Assembly: GCA_964580315.1 (NCBI GenBank)
Contig: CAZOKH010000051.1
Span: 1-26,648 of the forward strand
Source of the DNA: CAZOKH01 sp964580315
GTDB lineage: Bacteria > Chloroflexota > Anaerolineae > Anaerolineales > Anaerolineaceae
Direction: 5' to 3'
Length of the DNA: 26,648 nt
Below are positions 1 through 7,426 of the stretch, piece after piece (the stretch's first letter is position 1; each line of letters starts with the position of its first letter). The translations under genes were made by a program, and so were the position numbers. The notes under the pieces are model-generated. The model was not told the origin of the DNA, searched no databases, and saw only the letters and a program-made list of their open reading frames with translations.

Positions 1-2
1 AC

Positions 3-428
3 GCCGTGCTGGGGCCGGTTGATCCGCAGATCGGGCAGTTCCCGGCGGTTTCCATCCTCAAAGTGGTCGAAGACAAGAATGTTGACAAGATTGATGACCA
101 GACCCTGATCTGGGCAGATATGTCGCGCAAGGCGATTAAGCAGGTGAAAAATACCATCCGCCGCATTGCCACCGAACGCTACGGCGCAGAGCAGGCTGAT
201 AAACTGGCTGAAGAATTAGCCTCAGGACAGTGGACGCATGATTATCCGATCGGCATTGATGAAGCCAGGTCATTGGGGTTGCTGGTTACATCAGAAATGC
301 CGGCTGAAATCTATAAATTAATGAATCTCTACCCACAGGCAGCCACGCGCCGACCTTCGGTTGATTTTATCCCGCTGCCTTATCCTGCCCGCCCGGCGCT
401 GCCCAAAAGCAGTGAGCCCAAGGCTTGA
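3..428 (+). CDS. Serine dehydrogenase proteinase (SDH_sah family), 3' part only
   Basis: The reading frame is open from the left edge, so only the C-terminal ~141 residues are present. The visible start AVLGPVDPQIGQFPA matches the conserved 'LGP(V/I)DPQ' segment of the serine dehydrogenase proteinase family (PF01972), which has a ClpP/crotonase-type fold and is related to SppA. In this family that segment follows the catalytic Ser region, which lies outside the window. The rest is a helical region (residues 35-75) and a Pro-rich tail ending PKSSEPKA. The family is thought to act as a membrane-associated or cytoplasmic serine protease, but substrates are unknown. The gene is followed after 38 bases by a same-strand membrane protein gene, so it may head or belong to the operon that runs to 3225. 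The family call is fairly sure; the function is only family-level. Confidence 0.8.
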   Translation, partial: AVLGPVDPQIGQFPAVSILKVVEDKNVDKIDDQTLIWADMSRKAIKQVKNTIRRIATERYGAEQADKLAEELASGQWTHDYPIGIDEARSLGLLVTSEMPAEIYKLMNLYPQAATRRPSVDFIPLPYPARPALPKSSEPKA

Positions 429-466
429 TTGAATATCATCGTTGAATTTTTTCTGGAGGGATTGTT

Positions 467-1447
467 ATGAGTGAACAGCAAGTGAACCGTGTGGATGTGA
501 ACCAGGCTTCGCAGGAAGAATTGGTGGCTGTGCCAGGGATTGGCCCTGTGCTGGCTGCCCGGCTGATTGAAAAGCGGCCGTTTGAAAGCCTGGATGATTT
601 GACCCGTGTGCAGGGCATCAATACCCAGTTGTTGGAGAAACTAAACAGCTATTTGAGCGTGTCGGAAGCGCCAGAATCGCAAACGGTGATTGAGCTGCCT
701 GCCAGCATGGTTGAAGAGCCGCAGGCAGAAATTGAACCGGAGCCTGAAGGAATACTGGGATCACAACCGGAAGTGGAACAGGCGGTGGAACCTGAGCCCC
801 AATTGGAAACAGAGATGCCGGCTGTTGATGAAGTGCAGGTGGTGGAAGGCGAGCCGGTTGAACTGGATGAAACTGTGATGGATGAAAAAGCAGCCAGGCA
901 GGAACCTGAAACCCAGGAGAAACCTTCAGCCCTGCGCGTGGTTCAGACCGAAGCCCCCCGCCAGGAAAAAGCGCCCGCCAGTACGCCGGCAGCCGCCATC
1001 ACCCGCTGGGAATTATTAACCTACACCATTGGCGCGGCTTTGATCAGCCTGATCCTGGCGGTGGCGTTTGCGCTGGGCTTGCTGGCGGTGATCAACGGCG
1101 GCCTGACCTACCCGACTTCTGAACGCTTGAACGCCCTGCAGCGCGAGGTGGACAGCCTGGCTGATGATGCGCAGACCATGCAAAAAGACATGGACGGCCT
1201 GCGTATCCGCCTGGACAACCTGGAAGCGGTCAGTGGGAAGGTGGATGCTCTGGAAGAAGAAACCCGGGCGCTGCGCAGCGAACTGGATTCCAAAGCTCAA
1301 CAGGTTGAAACCATACAGGCACAAGTCGATCAAATCAACGGGCAAATGAGCCAGGTGCAGGAGCGCACCGAGGCATTTGAACGTTTCCTGGGCGGATTGT
1401 CGGGTTTGTTGGATGAAGTATCATCATCCCCGGCGCAATCGAAATGA
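467..1447 (+). CDS. Membrane protein with N-terminal ComEA-like HhH domain, TM segment and coiled coil
   Basis: 326 residues. The start is supported by GGAGGG about 7 bases upstream. Residues ~7-65 form a tandem helix-hairpin-helix module with the hallmark VDVNQAS..EL...PGIGP.LA and VQGINTQLLEKL, as in ComEA. Residues ~70-175 are an acidic Glu/Pro-rich low-complexity stretch. Residues ~186-213 form one hydrophobic transmembrane helix, and residues ~220-310 are a heptad-rich coiled coil. There is no signal peptide before the HhH, so by topology the HhH lies in the cytoplasm and the coiled coil outside. This is the reverse of ComEA, where a TM anchor precedes an external HhH. Nine bases separate it from the next gene. 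DNA binding is inferred from the fold only; protein-protein contact is possible too. Confidence 0.75.
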   Translation: MSEQQVNRVDVNQASQEELVAVPGIGPVLAARLIEKRPFESLDDLTRVQGINTQLLEKLNSYLSVSEAPESQTVIELPASMVEEPQAEIEPEPEGILGSQPEVEQAVEPEPQLETEMPAVDEVQVVEGEPVELDETVMDEKAARQEPETQEKPSALRVVQTEAPRQEKAPASTPAAAITRWELLTYTIGAALISLILAVAFALGLLAVINGGLTYPTSERLNALQREVDSLADDAQTMQKDMDGLRIRLDNLEAVSGKVDALEEETRALRSELDSKAQQVETIQAQVDQINGQMSQVQERTEAFERFLGGLSGLLDEVSSSPAQSK

Positions 1448-1456
1448 GGTGGCATC

Positions 1457-2386
1457 ATGAGTGAGTCAACAGGAACTCCCGCCGCTCCCGGCGGGTTCGG
1501 AAGGTTTTTACGGGCGCTGCTGCGCTTGATGATTTTCGGCATGCTGGTGGCCATTCTTGCGGCAGCGGCTTACCTGGGAGTGGTTTACTTGTTGCAAAAC
1601 GCGGTTCAACCCGCTCGGGTGAACGCTGAACAACTGCGCGACCTGAGCACACGCCAGGCCGATCGGGATGAAAAGTCAGATGAACGGTTGGATGAAGTGA
1701 GCCAACGCCTGGCCGAGTTGGAAAGCCAGCAAGACCTGAATAATGAACAGTTCTCAAGCCTGGCAGGTGATGTTGAGGCGCTTAACCGGGCCATTGGCGG
1801 TCAGACCAACACTTTGGAACGCCTGGAGCTGCTGGAAGGGCAAATGGATTCAGTTTTACAATTGATCTCTCCACTGGCGACCGGCACGGTTCAAGAGACG
1901 CTGGTGGCGTCTAACCAGCAGTTGCGCGTTGAAATGCTCTCAATGCAGCGTGAATTAAAAACCTTGAAAGCGTTGGAATTAATCAACCGCGGAAGGTTGT
2001 ATATCTTACAGGAGAATTACGGCAAGGCTGCCAATGATATTGAAGAAGCACACCAGAGCCTGCTGGCGCTGCGTGATATCCTGCCGGCCGAGTCGAAAGG
2101 TACGATTGATCTCATTTTGCAGCGGCTGGAACTGGCGCTGCTTAACATTGAAACCGCGCCGGGCATGGCTTCGGATGACCTGGAAATTGCCTGGGGGCTG
2201 CTCTTGAGCAACCTGCCCAATGCTGAGGCCAGCCTTATGGATGAGACCATTACCCCAACTTTCACCCCCACGCCCTACATCACCGGGACGCCGGGCTTGA
2301 ACACCCCGACGCCGTTCGTCACCACCACACCTCAAGTTTCACCCACATCAAAGCCGACGGTCAGCGAAACTGTGCCCGCCCTGTGA
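1457..2386 (+). CDS. Single-pass membrane protein with coiled coil, helical domain and Thr/Pro-rich tail
   Basis: 309 residues. The ATG is preceded by GAGGTGG. Residues ~15-45 hold a basic flank (R..FLR..LR) and then one hydrophobic helix, indicating N-in topology. Residues ~50-165 are a Gln/Glu/Leu-rich coiled coil. Residues ~170-255 look like an alpha-helical hairpin domain (ALELINRGRLYIL...A..DIEEAHQSLL). The last 50 residues are a TPTFTPTP-type Thr/Pro linker, typical of extracytoplasmic proteins in Chloroflexota. I do not recognise a named family. The helical domain resembles the C-terminal half of the next gene product, so the two are probably related. It is likely co-transcribed with both neighbours (gaps of 9 and 62 bases). 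Confidence 0.7.
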   Translation: MSESTGTPAAPGGFGRFLRALLRLMIFGMLVAILAAAAYLGVVYLLQNAVQPARVNAEQLRDLSTRQADRDEKSDERLDEVSQRLAELESQQDLNNEQFSSLAGDVEALNRAIGGQTNTLERLELLEGQMDSVLQLISPLATGTVQETLVASNQQLRVEMLSMQRELKTLKALELINRGRLYILQENYGKAANDIEEAHQSLLALRDILPAESKGTIDLILQRLELALLNIETAPGMASDDLEIAWGLLLSNLPNAEASLMDETITPTFTPTPYITGTPGLNTPTPFVTTTPQVSPTSKPTVSETVPAL

Positions 2387-2448
2387 TAATGGGGTTATCC
2401 TTCAGAAAAAAACACTGTGCGAAATATCCAATCATTTAAGGAGCTAGA

Positions 2449-3225
2449 ATGACTGAAATTCCTCCCGTTGAACCTGTTCCATCTTCTACACATGAACCTG
2501 TGCCGCCGGAAGAACAACCGTCCGAGGGGACATCTGCGGTGCCCGGTCTGGAGACCCCGTTGGAGGCGCCAGTGACAGGAACCTCTGCCGATGAAATTCC
2601 GCCGTTTGAGACGCCTGCGGTTGAACCCTCTTTGCATGAAGCGCCCAAAAAACCGTCCTGGTTTACCCGCTTTGGTCACTGGTTGTTCAATCCTGATACC
2701 CGCGTTGGCAAATTCAACCGGGCTGCGCTGCGCGTGTTGACCTTTGCCGTGGTGTTATTTGCGGCGGGCGCCATGCTGGTCTATTTCTGGTTATACCGCC
2801 CAATGCAGCAAGCCTGGCAGTCCAGCCAGGACGAACTGGCTTCAACCAGCCAGGAATTGGCCGGGGTTGAAAGCGAACTGGCAGATTTAAAAGTGGACTA
2901 TGAAAAAGCCGCCGGCGAAGTGGATAATTTGCGCACACGCTACCAGGTGATGGGCATGTTGAGCCAGGTAAACGATGCACGGGCGGCTTTGTTGAACGAG
3001 GATGCCGCCGCGGCGCAAACTGCCCTGGATGAAGCCAAAAAAATCCTGGGTGAAGCGTTGCCTGCGCTTGAGATGTTGGACAAGGACAATGCTGCACAGA
3101 TTGAACTGCGTTTATCCTTATCTGAATCTGAATTGACCACAGACCCGGAAACGGCGTTGAAAGACCTTGAAATTCTGGCCAACGGCTTGACGCTGACCGA
3201 AAAGGCACTGGCAGTTGGATATTAA
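2449..3225 (+). CDS. Single-pass membrane protein with Pro/Glu-rich N-terminus and coiled coil
   Basis: 258 residues. The start ATG has AAGGAG about 6 bases upstream. Residues 1-65 are a Pro/Glu/Thr-rich, probably disordered cytoplasmic segment. Residues ~80-92 are basic (R.GKFNRAALR) and are followed by a transmembrane helix at ~93-113. Residues ~118-165 form a coiled coil, and ~166-255 form a helical region (MLSQVNDARAALLNEDAAAA...LDEAKKIL). The architecture (disordered N-terminus, TM, coiled coil, helical hairpins) parallels the preceding two genes. No named family is recognised. It is probably the last gene of the operon, since a 240-base gap follows with a perfect 10-bp hairpin at 3330-3360. 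Confidence 0.68.
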   Translation: MTEIPPVEPVPSSTHEPVPPEEQPSEGTSAVPGLETPLEAPVTGTSADEIPPFETPAVEPSLHEAPKKPSWFTRFGHWLFNPDTRVGKFNRAALRVLTFAVVLFAAGAMLVYFWLYRPMQQAWQSSQDELASTSQELAGVESELADLKVDYEKAAGEVDNLRTRYQVMGMLSQVNDARAALLNEDAAAAQTALDEAKKILGEALPALEMLDKDNAAQIELRLSLSESELTTDPETALKDLEILANGLTLTEKALAVGY

Positions 3226-3254
3226 ATGTCAGTTGGGGATAAGGTGATTTGACC

Positions 3255-3286
3255 TTGCTTCCTCACGGCGCTCATGCGCAATGACA
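3255..3286 (+). repeat. Degenerate fragment of a dispersed GCGAGGAG-type intergenic repeat
   Basis: The stretch starting TTGCTTCCTCACGGCG and ending GCGCAATGACA resembles half of the short intergenic element seen more intact at 8288-8398 and 21164-21275 (ends GCAATGACA/ACTGCGAGGAGG). Several substitutions interrupt it. I read it as a decayed or truncated copy rather than a functional site. Confidence 0.4.
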
Positions 3287-3329
3287 TCTTAATGCCCACG
3301 TCTTACGTTAATCGGTCTTTTTTAAAGGA

Positions 3330-3360
3330 CAATTCCCCTGATGATCTGGCAGGGGAATTG
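3330..3360. terminator. Perfect 10-bp hairpin, possible terminator
   Basis: CAATTCCCCT and AGGGGAATTG are exact reverse complements separated by an 11-base loop. Downstream on the + strand comes only ATTTTG, so the U-tract is weak. On the - strand there is no good U-tract either. It lies between the membrane-protein operon and the dehydrogenase gene, where a terminator would be expected. Confidence 0.4.
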
Positions 3361-3475
3361 ATTTTGAAAATGACCCACTCAGGCCATTGAAATTGTACTG
3401 ATAACCGGATTACAATCACCCAGGTGTTGGCAATGTTTCAAGTGTAGGGATACAATTGATACAACTTTGATGATC

Positions 3476-3481
3476 AGGAGG
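3476..3481 (+). promoter_or_regulatory. Ribosome binding site deciding the dehydrogenase start
   Basis: AGGAGG, 12 bases before the ATG at 3494. In-frame upstream starts (TTG 3467, ATG 3470) would place this sequence inside the coding region, so the later ATG is preferred. Confidence 0.6.
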
Positions 3482-3493
3482 ATTGATTACGGA

Positions 3494-5080
3494 ATGTCCG
3501 ATACAAAAGCCTTTCAGCTTACCTATGCAACCATGTTTAATCCGCCGGAAGAATTGCACCAGCGGTTTGAGCAAGCCCTTGAAAAAGCCAAATCCAGCCT
3601 GGGAAAAGAACACTCCCTTTTGATAGACGGCAAGGAAGTTTTTTCAAAAGAGAAATTCGAAAAACGCTCGCCTGCCAACACCGACCTCGTGCTGGGTGTA
3701 TTCCAAAAAGGAACCGCGCAAGATGCCGAGGCTGCCCTGCAGGCTGCCAGAAAAGCCTTCCCGCAGTGGAGCCGCACTCCCTGGCAGGAGCGCGTGCGCT
3801 TGATGCGCAAAGCGGCCGATATCATCGATCAACGCCTTTTTGATATGGGCGCTGCCATGACCCTGGAAGTGGGCAAGAATCGCATGGAAGCCCTGGGTGA
3901 CATCGCTGAAGTATCTGCCCTGGTGCGCTATGCCTGCGACCAGATGGAAAAGAACGACGGTTTTATGGTTCAAATGGGCAATGATCCACTGCAAGGATAT
4001 GTATCACGCAATGTTTCCATCCTGCGCCCCTACGGCGTGTGGGTGGTGATCAGCCCGTTCAACTTCCCCGGCGCACTGACCGGCGGGCCTTCCGGCGCAG
4101 CGCTGGTGGCAGGCAACACGCTGGTTATCAAGCCCGCCACCGACACGCCCTGGACCCCGCGCCTGCTGGCGCAGTGTTTCCAGGACGCCGGACTGCCGGA
4201 GGGTGTGGTGAACTTCGTCACAGGCCCCGGCAGCACGCTGGGGCAGGCGCTCACCGACAGCCCGCTGGTGGATGGAGTCACATTCACCGGCTCGTACCCG
4301 GTGGGGATGAAGTTGTACCGTTCATTCGCGCAGCGCAACCACATTCATCCGGTTATCCTGGAAATGGGCGGTAAAAATGCGGCCATTGTCACCCGCAACG
4401 CCAACCTGGATGACGCCGTCACCGGCATTGTGCGCTCGGCGTTTGGGCTGCAGGGACAGAAATGTTCAGCCTGCTCGCGAGTCCTGATCGAAGCACCGGT
4501 GTATGACGAGATGGTTTCGCGCCTGGTGCAGCAAACCGAAAAGCTGACCATTGGCGACCCCACCCGGCGCGAAATCAGCTTTGGCCCGGTGATCAACCGC
4601 AATGCTTACCAGGATTACCAGGAATATTCCAGGCAATTGAACCAGGCAAGCGAAGTGGTGACCGGCGGCCGGGTGCTGACCAATGGCGAAATGGCCAAAG
4701 GCTACTTCTGCGCCCCCACCCTGGCCACCGATTTGCCGCTGGATCATCCCCTGTGGAAAACCGAAATGTTTCTGCCGATTGCCACCATTGCCCGCATCGA
4801 CAGCCTGGAGACGGGCATTCAAATTGCCAACCAGGTTGATTATGGCCTGACTGGCGGCATTTACGGCTCGCCGGACGAGGTTGACCGCTACTTCGATCAG
4901 ATCGAAGTGGGTGTGGCTTATTCCAACCGTCCGCAGGGGGCATCCACAGGCGCCTGGCCGGGCTTCCAACCCTTTGGCGGCTGGAAAGCCTCGGGCGCCA
5001 GCGGCAAGAATGCCGGCGGACCGTATTATTTGCAGCTTTATATGCATGAGCAAATTAATAACCGCGTGCAGCGCGCATAA
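3494..5080 (+). CDS. rocA: 1-pyrroline-5-carboxylate dehydrogenase (L-glutamate gamma-semialdehyde dehydrogenase)
   Basis: 528 residues, aldehyde dehydrogenase superfamily. It oxidises glutamate gamma-semialdehyde (the open form of P5C) to glutamate with NAD+, the second step of proline catabolism and part of arginine catabolism. The NAD-binding segment VVISPFNFPGA is present. The general-base Glu in LEMGGKN is at residue 290 and the nucleophile Cys in GQKCSACSR at residue 324. The GQKCSACSR form and the ~70-residue N-terminal extension before the core fit the P5CDH group better than generic ALDHs. It stands alone (no proline dehydrogenase next to it) and is closed by a strong terminator at 5105-5143. 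Substrate assignment is by resemblance; a related semialdehyde dehydrogenase is the alternative. Confidence 0.82.
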   Translation: MSDTKAFQLTYATMFNPPEELHQRFEQALEKAKSSLGKEHSLLIDGKEVFSKEKFEKRSPANTDLVLGVFQKGTAQDAEAALQAARKAFPQWSRTPWQERVRLMRKAADIIDQRLFDMGAAMTLEVGKNRMEALGDIAEVSALVRYACDQMEKNDGFMVQMGNDPLQGYVSRNVSILRPYGVWVVISPFNFPGALTGGPSGAALVAGNTLVIKPATDTPWTPRLLAQCFQDAGLPEGVVNFVTGPGSTLGQALTDSPLVDGVTFTGSYPVGMKLYRSFAQRNHIHPVILEMGGKNAAIVTRNANLDDAVTGIVRSAFGLQGQKCSACSRVLIEAPVYDEMVSRLVQQTEKLTIGDPTRREISFGPVINRNAYQDYQEYSRQLNQASEVVTGGRVLTNGEMAKGYFCAPTLATDLPLDHPLWKTEMFLPIATIARIDSLETGIQIANQVDYGLTGGIYGSPDEVDRYFDQIEVGVAYSNRPQGASTGAWPGFQPFGGWKASGASGKNAGGPYYLQLYMHEQINNRVQRA

Positions 5081-5104
5081 GGCTATCACTTACACCCGAT
5101 TTGC

Positions 5105-5143
5105 AAAAAAGTTGCGGGAAGGAACAACTCCCGCAACTTTTTT
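5105..5143. terminator. Rho-independent terminator after the P5C dehydrogenase
   Basis: GTTGCGGGA (5111-5119) pairs perfectly with TCCCGCAAC (5129-5137). It is flanked by A6 upstream and T6 downstream, so it can act on either strand. It lies 24 bases after the dehydrogenase stop. Confidence 0.9.
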
Positions 5144-5179
5144 ATTTGATCACTGTCCATTGTTGGCAGTGCAGAAAAA

Positions 5180-5208
5180 TGGAGACCGAAAATCGTTACC
5201 AGTATAAT
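5180..5208 (+). promoter_or_regulatory. Sigma70-type promoter for the MscS-family gene
   Basis: The -10 box is a perfect TATAAT at 5203-5208. Seventeen bases upstream is TGGAGA (5180-5185), 4 of 6 matches to TTGACA. Transcription would start near 5215, which is the A of an ATG (see the small ORF at 5215). Confidence 0.55.
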
Positions 5209-5214
5209 AAGGTA

Positions 5215-5247
5215 ATGAGATTACTTAATATGGATGTGAACACATGA
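5215..5247 (+). CDS. Possible 10-codon leaderless leader peptide ahead of the MscS-family gene
   Basis: ATG at 5215 opens a frame reading MRLLNMDVNT and ends at TGA 5245-5247, which overlaps the mscS-family ATG (5244) as ATGA. The ATG sits exactly where the promoter at 5180-5208 should initiate, so it could be translated as a leaderless message. The main gene has no clear Shine-Dalgarno sequence, so coupled re-initiation is plausible. A 10-codon ORF can occur by chance; only the joint geometry makes it worth recording. Confidence 0.25.
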   Translation: MRLLNMDVNT

Positions 5248-6311
5248 ATTTGATGAACGGAAACCTGTGGGGTAACTCAGGTTGGCAATGGATGATTGCT
5301 CTATTGGCGACAATAATCAGTTTTGGATTGCTAATGCTGATCAAACGTCTGGTTATAAAGCATTTCAAAAAACTGGCTGAGAAGACCACCAATAACCTGG
5401 ATGATTTCGTCATTCACCTTTTTCAGCAGACCAAAGATGTTTTTTTCCTGGCACTGGCGCTCTATATCGGTATGAATTACCTGGTTTTTGTTGATCAGGT
5501 GATACAAACAGCGCGCGTGATTGTGTTGCTGATTCTAATTGTCCAAATTGGTTTTTGGGCGAACAGCCTGGTGAATTTTTGGATCAGCCGGGAGGTGAAA
5601 AAATCCCTGGACGACGGGCGGCGCGATTCCAATACGTTAAGTGTATTAGGGTTGATTATCAGGGGCATCATCTGGTCAATCGTGTTGATTTTAGTGCTGG
5701 ATAATATTCCCGGGGTAAACGTTGACACGTTAATTGCCAGCCTGGGGATTGGCGGTATCGCGGTAGGGTTGGCGGTGCAAAATATCCTGGGTGATTTGTT
5801 TGCTTCGCTTTCCATTGCCCTCGATAAACCTTTTGTAATTGGCGATACCATCGCAGTGGGCGATCTAATTGGCACTATTGAGAAAATTGGTTTGAAGAGT
5901 ACCCGTGTGCGCAGCATTTCGGGCGAGCAGTTGATCTTTTCCAACTCCGATTTACTGGCGAGCCGTATTCACAATTATCAATCGATGCAGCGGCGGCGGG
6001 TGGCGTTGAATGTTGATGTGGATTATCAAACACCCTTGCAGCAATTGCAGCGCATACCAGAAATGATTGAATCGATTATTTCAAAAGAGGAACAGGTTAC
6101 GTTTGGCCGCGCGCATCTGAACAACCTGGGAGATTTTTCCATAAGCTTTGAAGTGATTTATTTTGTCGAAAGCCCGGATTATGAATTGTTTATGGATGTG
6201 CAGCAGCACATCTTGATGGGAATCCTTACCCGGTTTGAGACCGAGGGCATCCAGATTCCATATCCAACCCAGACGGTTTACGCTCAGCTAAAAAAAGAAA
6301 TTATTTCCTGA
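5244..6311 (+). CDS. MscS-family mechanosensitive ion channel
   Basis: 355 residues. It is an inner-membrane channel that opens under membrane tension and releases solutes on hypo-osmotic shock. Hydrophobic helices lie at ~10-30, ~55-80, ~90-115 and ~130-155. They are followed by the pore-lining/beta-domain signature of the family, TLIASLGIGGIAVGLAVQN, then ILGDLFASLSIALDKPFVIGD and a C-terminal alpha/beta domain. The extra N-terminal helices and ~355-residue length fit the YkuT/YnaI-like mid-size members rather than minimal 286-residue MscS. It is transcribed alone from its own promoter. The start at 5244 lacks a clear ribosome site (see the coupled leader ORF). Composition here is more AT-rich than in the flanking dehydrogenase and ABC genes. 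Confidence 0.9.
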   Translation: MNLMNGNLWGNSGWQWMIALLATIISFGLLMLIKRLVIKHFKKLAEKTTNNLDDFVIHLFQQTKDVFFLALALYIGMNYLVFVDQVIQTARVIVLLILIVQIGFWANSLVNFWISREVKKSLDDGRRDSNTLSVLGLIIRGIIWSIVLILVLDNIPGVNVDTLIASLGIGGIAVGLAVQNILGDLFASLSIALDKPFVIGDTIAVGDLIGTIEKIGLKSTRVRSISGEQLIFSNSDLLASRIHNYQSMQRRRVALNVDVDYQTPLQQLQRIPEMIESIISKEEQVTFGRAHLNNLGDFSISFEVIYFVESPDYELFMDVQQHILMGILTRFETEGIQIPYPTQTVYAQLKKEIIS

Positions 6312-6346
6312 TTAGAACAAAAATCAGAGATTAGATGAGAACATAG

Positions 6347-6371
6347 TTCCGTTTGTAAAAAAAAAACGGAA
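6347..6371 (+). terminator. Weak hairpin after the MscS-family gene
   Basis: TTCCGTTT (6347-6354) pairs with AAACGGAA (6364-6371). The loop is A-rich and GATTTTTC follows a few bases later. The low-GC stem makes it a weak candidate terminator. Confidence 0.35.
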
Positions 6372-6394
6372 GAAGATTTTTCATTAATTGATGG

Positions 6395-6403
6395 TGATAT
6401 AAT
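6395..6403 (+). promoter_or_regulatory. Extended -10 promoter for the ABC transporter operon
   Basis: TGATATAAT matches the extended -10 consensus TGnTATAAT. No good -35 hexamer is visible at the usual distance, which is usual for extended -10 promoters. It lies 77 bases upstream of the ATPase gene. Confidence 0.45.
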
Positions 6404-6480
6404 CTTTCTTCAATTTTAAAATACTGGAAAGGATCAGGTAAGCAACCTGTGGGGTCATCAAACGGAAAGGAAAGAATGGT

Positions 6481-7422
6481 ATGACTGAGTGTGTGATTGC
6501 CTGCACGAATTTAACCCGAAAATTCGGCGAGTTAACCGCGGTGGACTCGCTTTCGCTGCAGGTGCAGGCTGGTGAAATTTTTGGCTTTTTGGGGCACAAC
6601 GGAGCCGGCAAAACCACCACCGTGCGCCTGCTGAACGGCATTCTCAATGCCAACGCGGGCCAGGTGCGCGTGCTGGGCCTGGACCCGGCAGCCGACGGCG
6701 CCGAACTGCGCCGCCGCAGCGGGGTGCTGACCGAATCGCCGTCGCTGGATGAGCGCCTGACCGCCCGCGAGATGCTGGAGATTTACGCGCAGGTGTTCGG
6801 ACTGGACGAAAAACGGGCGCGCAGCCGCACAGTGGAATTGCTGGAAGCGTTTGATCTGCTAGACCGGGCTGACGAGAAACTGGCTGGTTTCAGCAAGGGC
6901 ATGAAGCAGCGCATGGCGCTGGTGCGCGCCCTGCTGCACAGCCCCGAGGTGCTGTATCTGGATGAGCCTTCGGCCGGGTTGGACCCGGTTTCCGCGCGCG
7001 GTTTGCATGACCTGATCCTCAAATTGAGCCGCGAACAGGGACGCACCATTTTCCTGTGCACGCACAACCTGGCAGAAGCGCAAAAACTGTGCGATCGGGT
7101 GGGTGTGATGGAACACGGCAGGTTGATTGCCCTGGGTACGCCGGCTGAATTATCGCACCGGCTGGTGCATGGAACCAAAGTTGAGATTGAAGTGCAAAAA
7201 GGGCAGGCAACGGCCGCGCAGAATGTGATTAAAAATCAATTCCAACTGTTCAGTGAGCCGGGGCAAAACGGCACCCTGGTTGTGACCGCCCTGCATCATG
7301 AGAAAATCCCGGCGGTGCTGGCGGCCCTGGTGCAGGTGCAGGTGAACGTTTATCGCCTGGCGGCGCAGGAACCCACCCTGGAAGATGCCTATTTCGCGCT
7401 GCACACGGCAGACAGGGAGTGA
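6481..7422 (+). CDS. ABC transporter ATP-binding protein
   Basis: 313 residues. It is the nucleotide-binding subunit that powers the ABC-2 permease encoded immediately downstream. Walker A GHNGAGKT has its Lys at residue 44. The signature appears as FSKGMKQR, Walker B as VLYLDEPSAGLDP, and the switch His lies in CTHNLAEA. Residues ~225-305 form a C-terminal extension ending in LEDAYFAL, typical of the DrrA/NatA-type exporters. The start ATG follows GGAAAGGAAAG. The cargo cannot be deduced; drugs, sodium or lipids are all handled by this subfamily. Confidence 0.92.
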   Translation: MTECVIACTNLTRKFGELTAVDSLSLQVQAGEIFGFLGHNGAGKTTTVRLLNGILNANAGQVRVLGLDPAADGAELRRRSGVLTESPSLDERLTAREMLEIYAQVFGLDEKRARSRTVELLEAFDLLDRADEKLAGFSKGMKQRMALVRALLHSPEVLYLDEPSAGLDPVSARGLHDLILKLSREQGRTIFLCTHNLAEAQKLCDRVGVMEHGRLIALGTPAELSHRLVHGTKVEIEVQKGQATAAQNVIKNQFQLFSEPGQNGTLVVTALHHEKIPAVLAALVQVQVNVYRLAAQEPTLEDAYFALHTADRE

Positions 7423-7426
7423 AACC

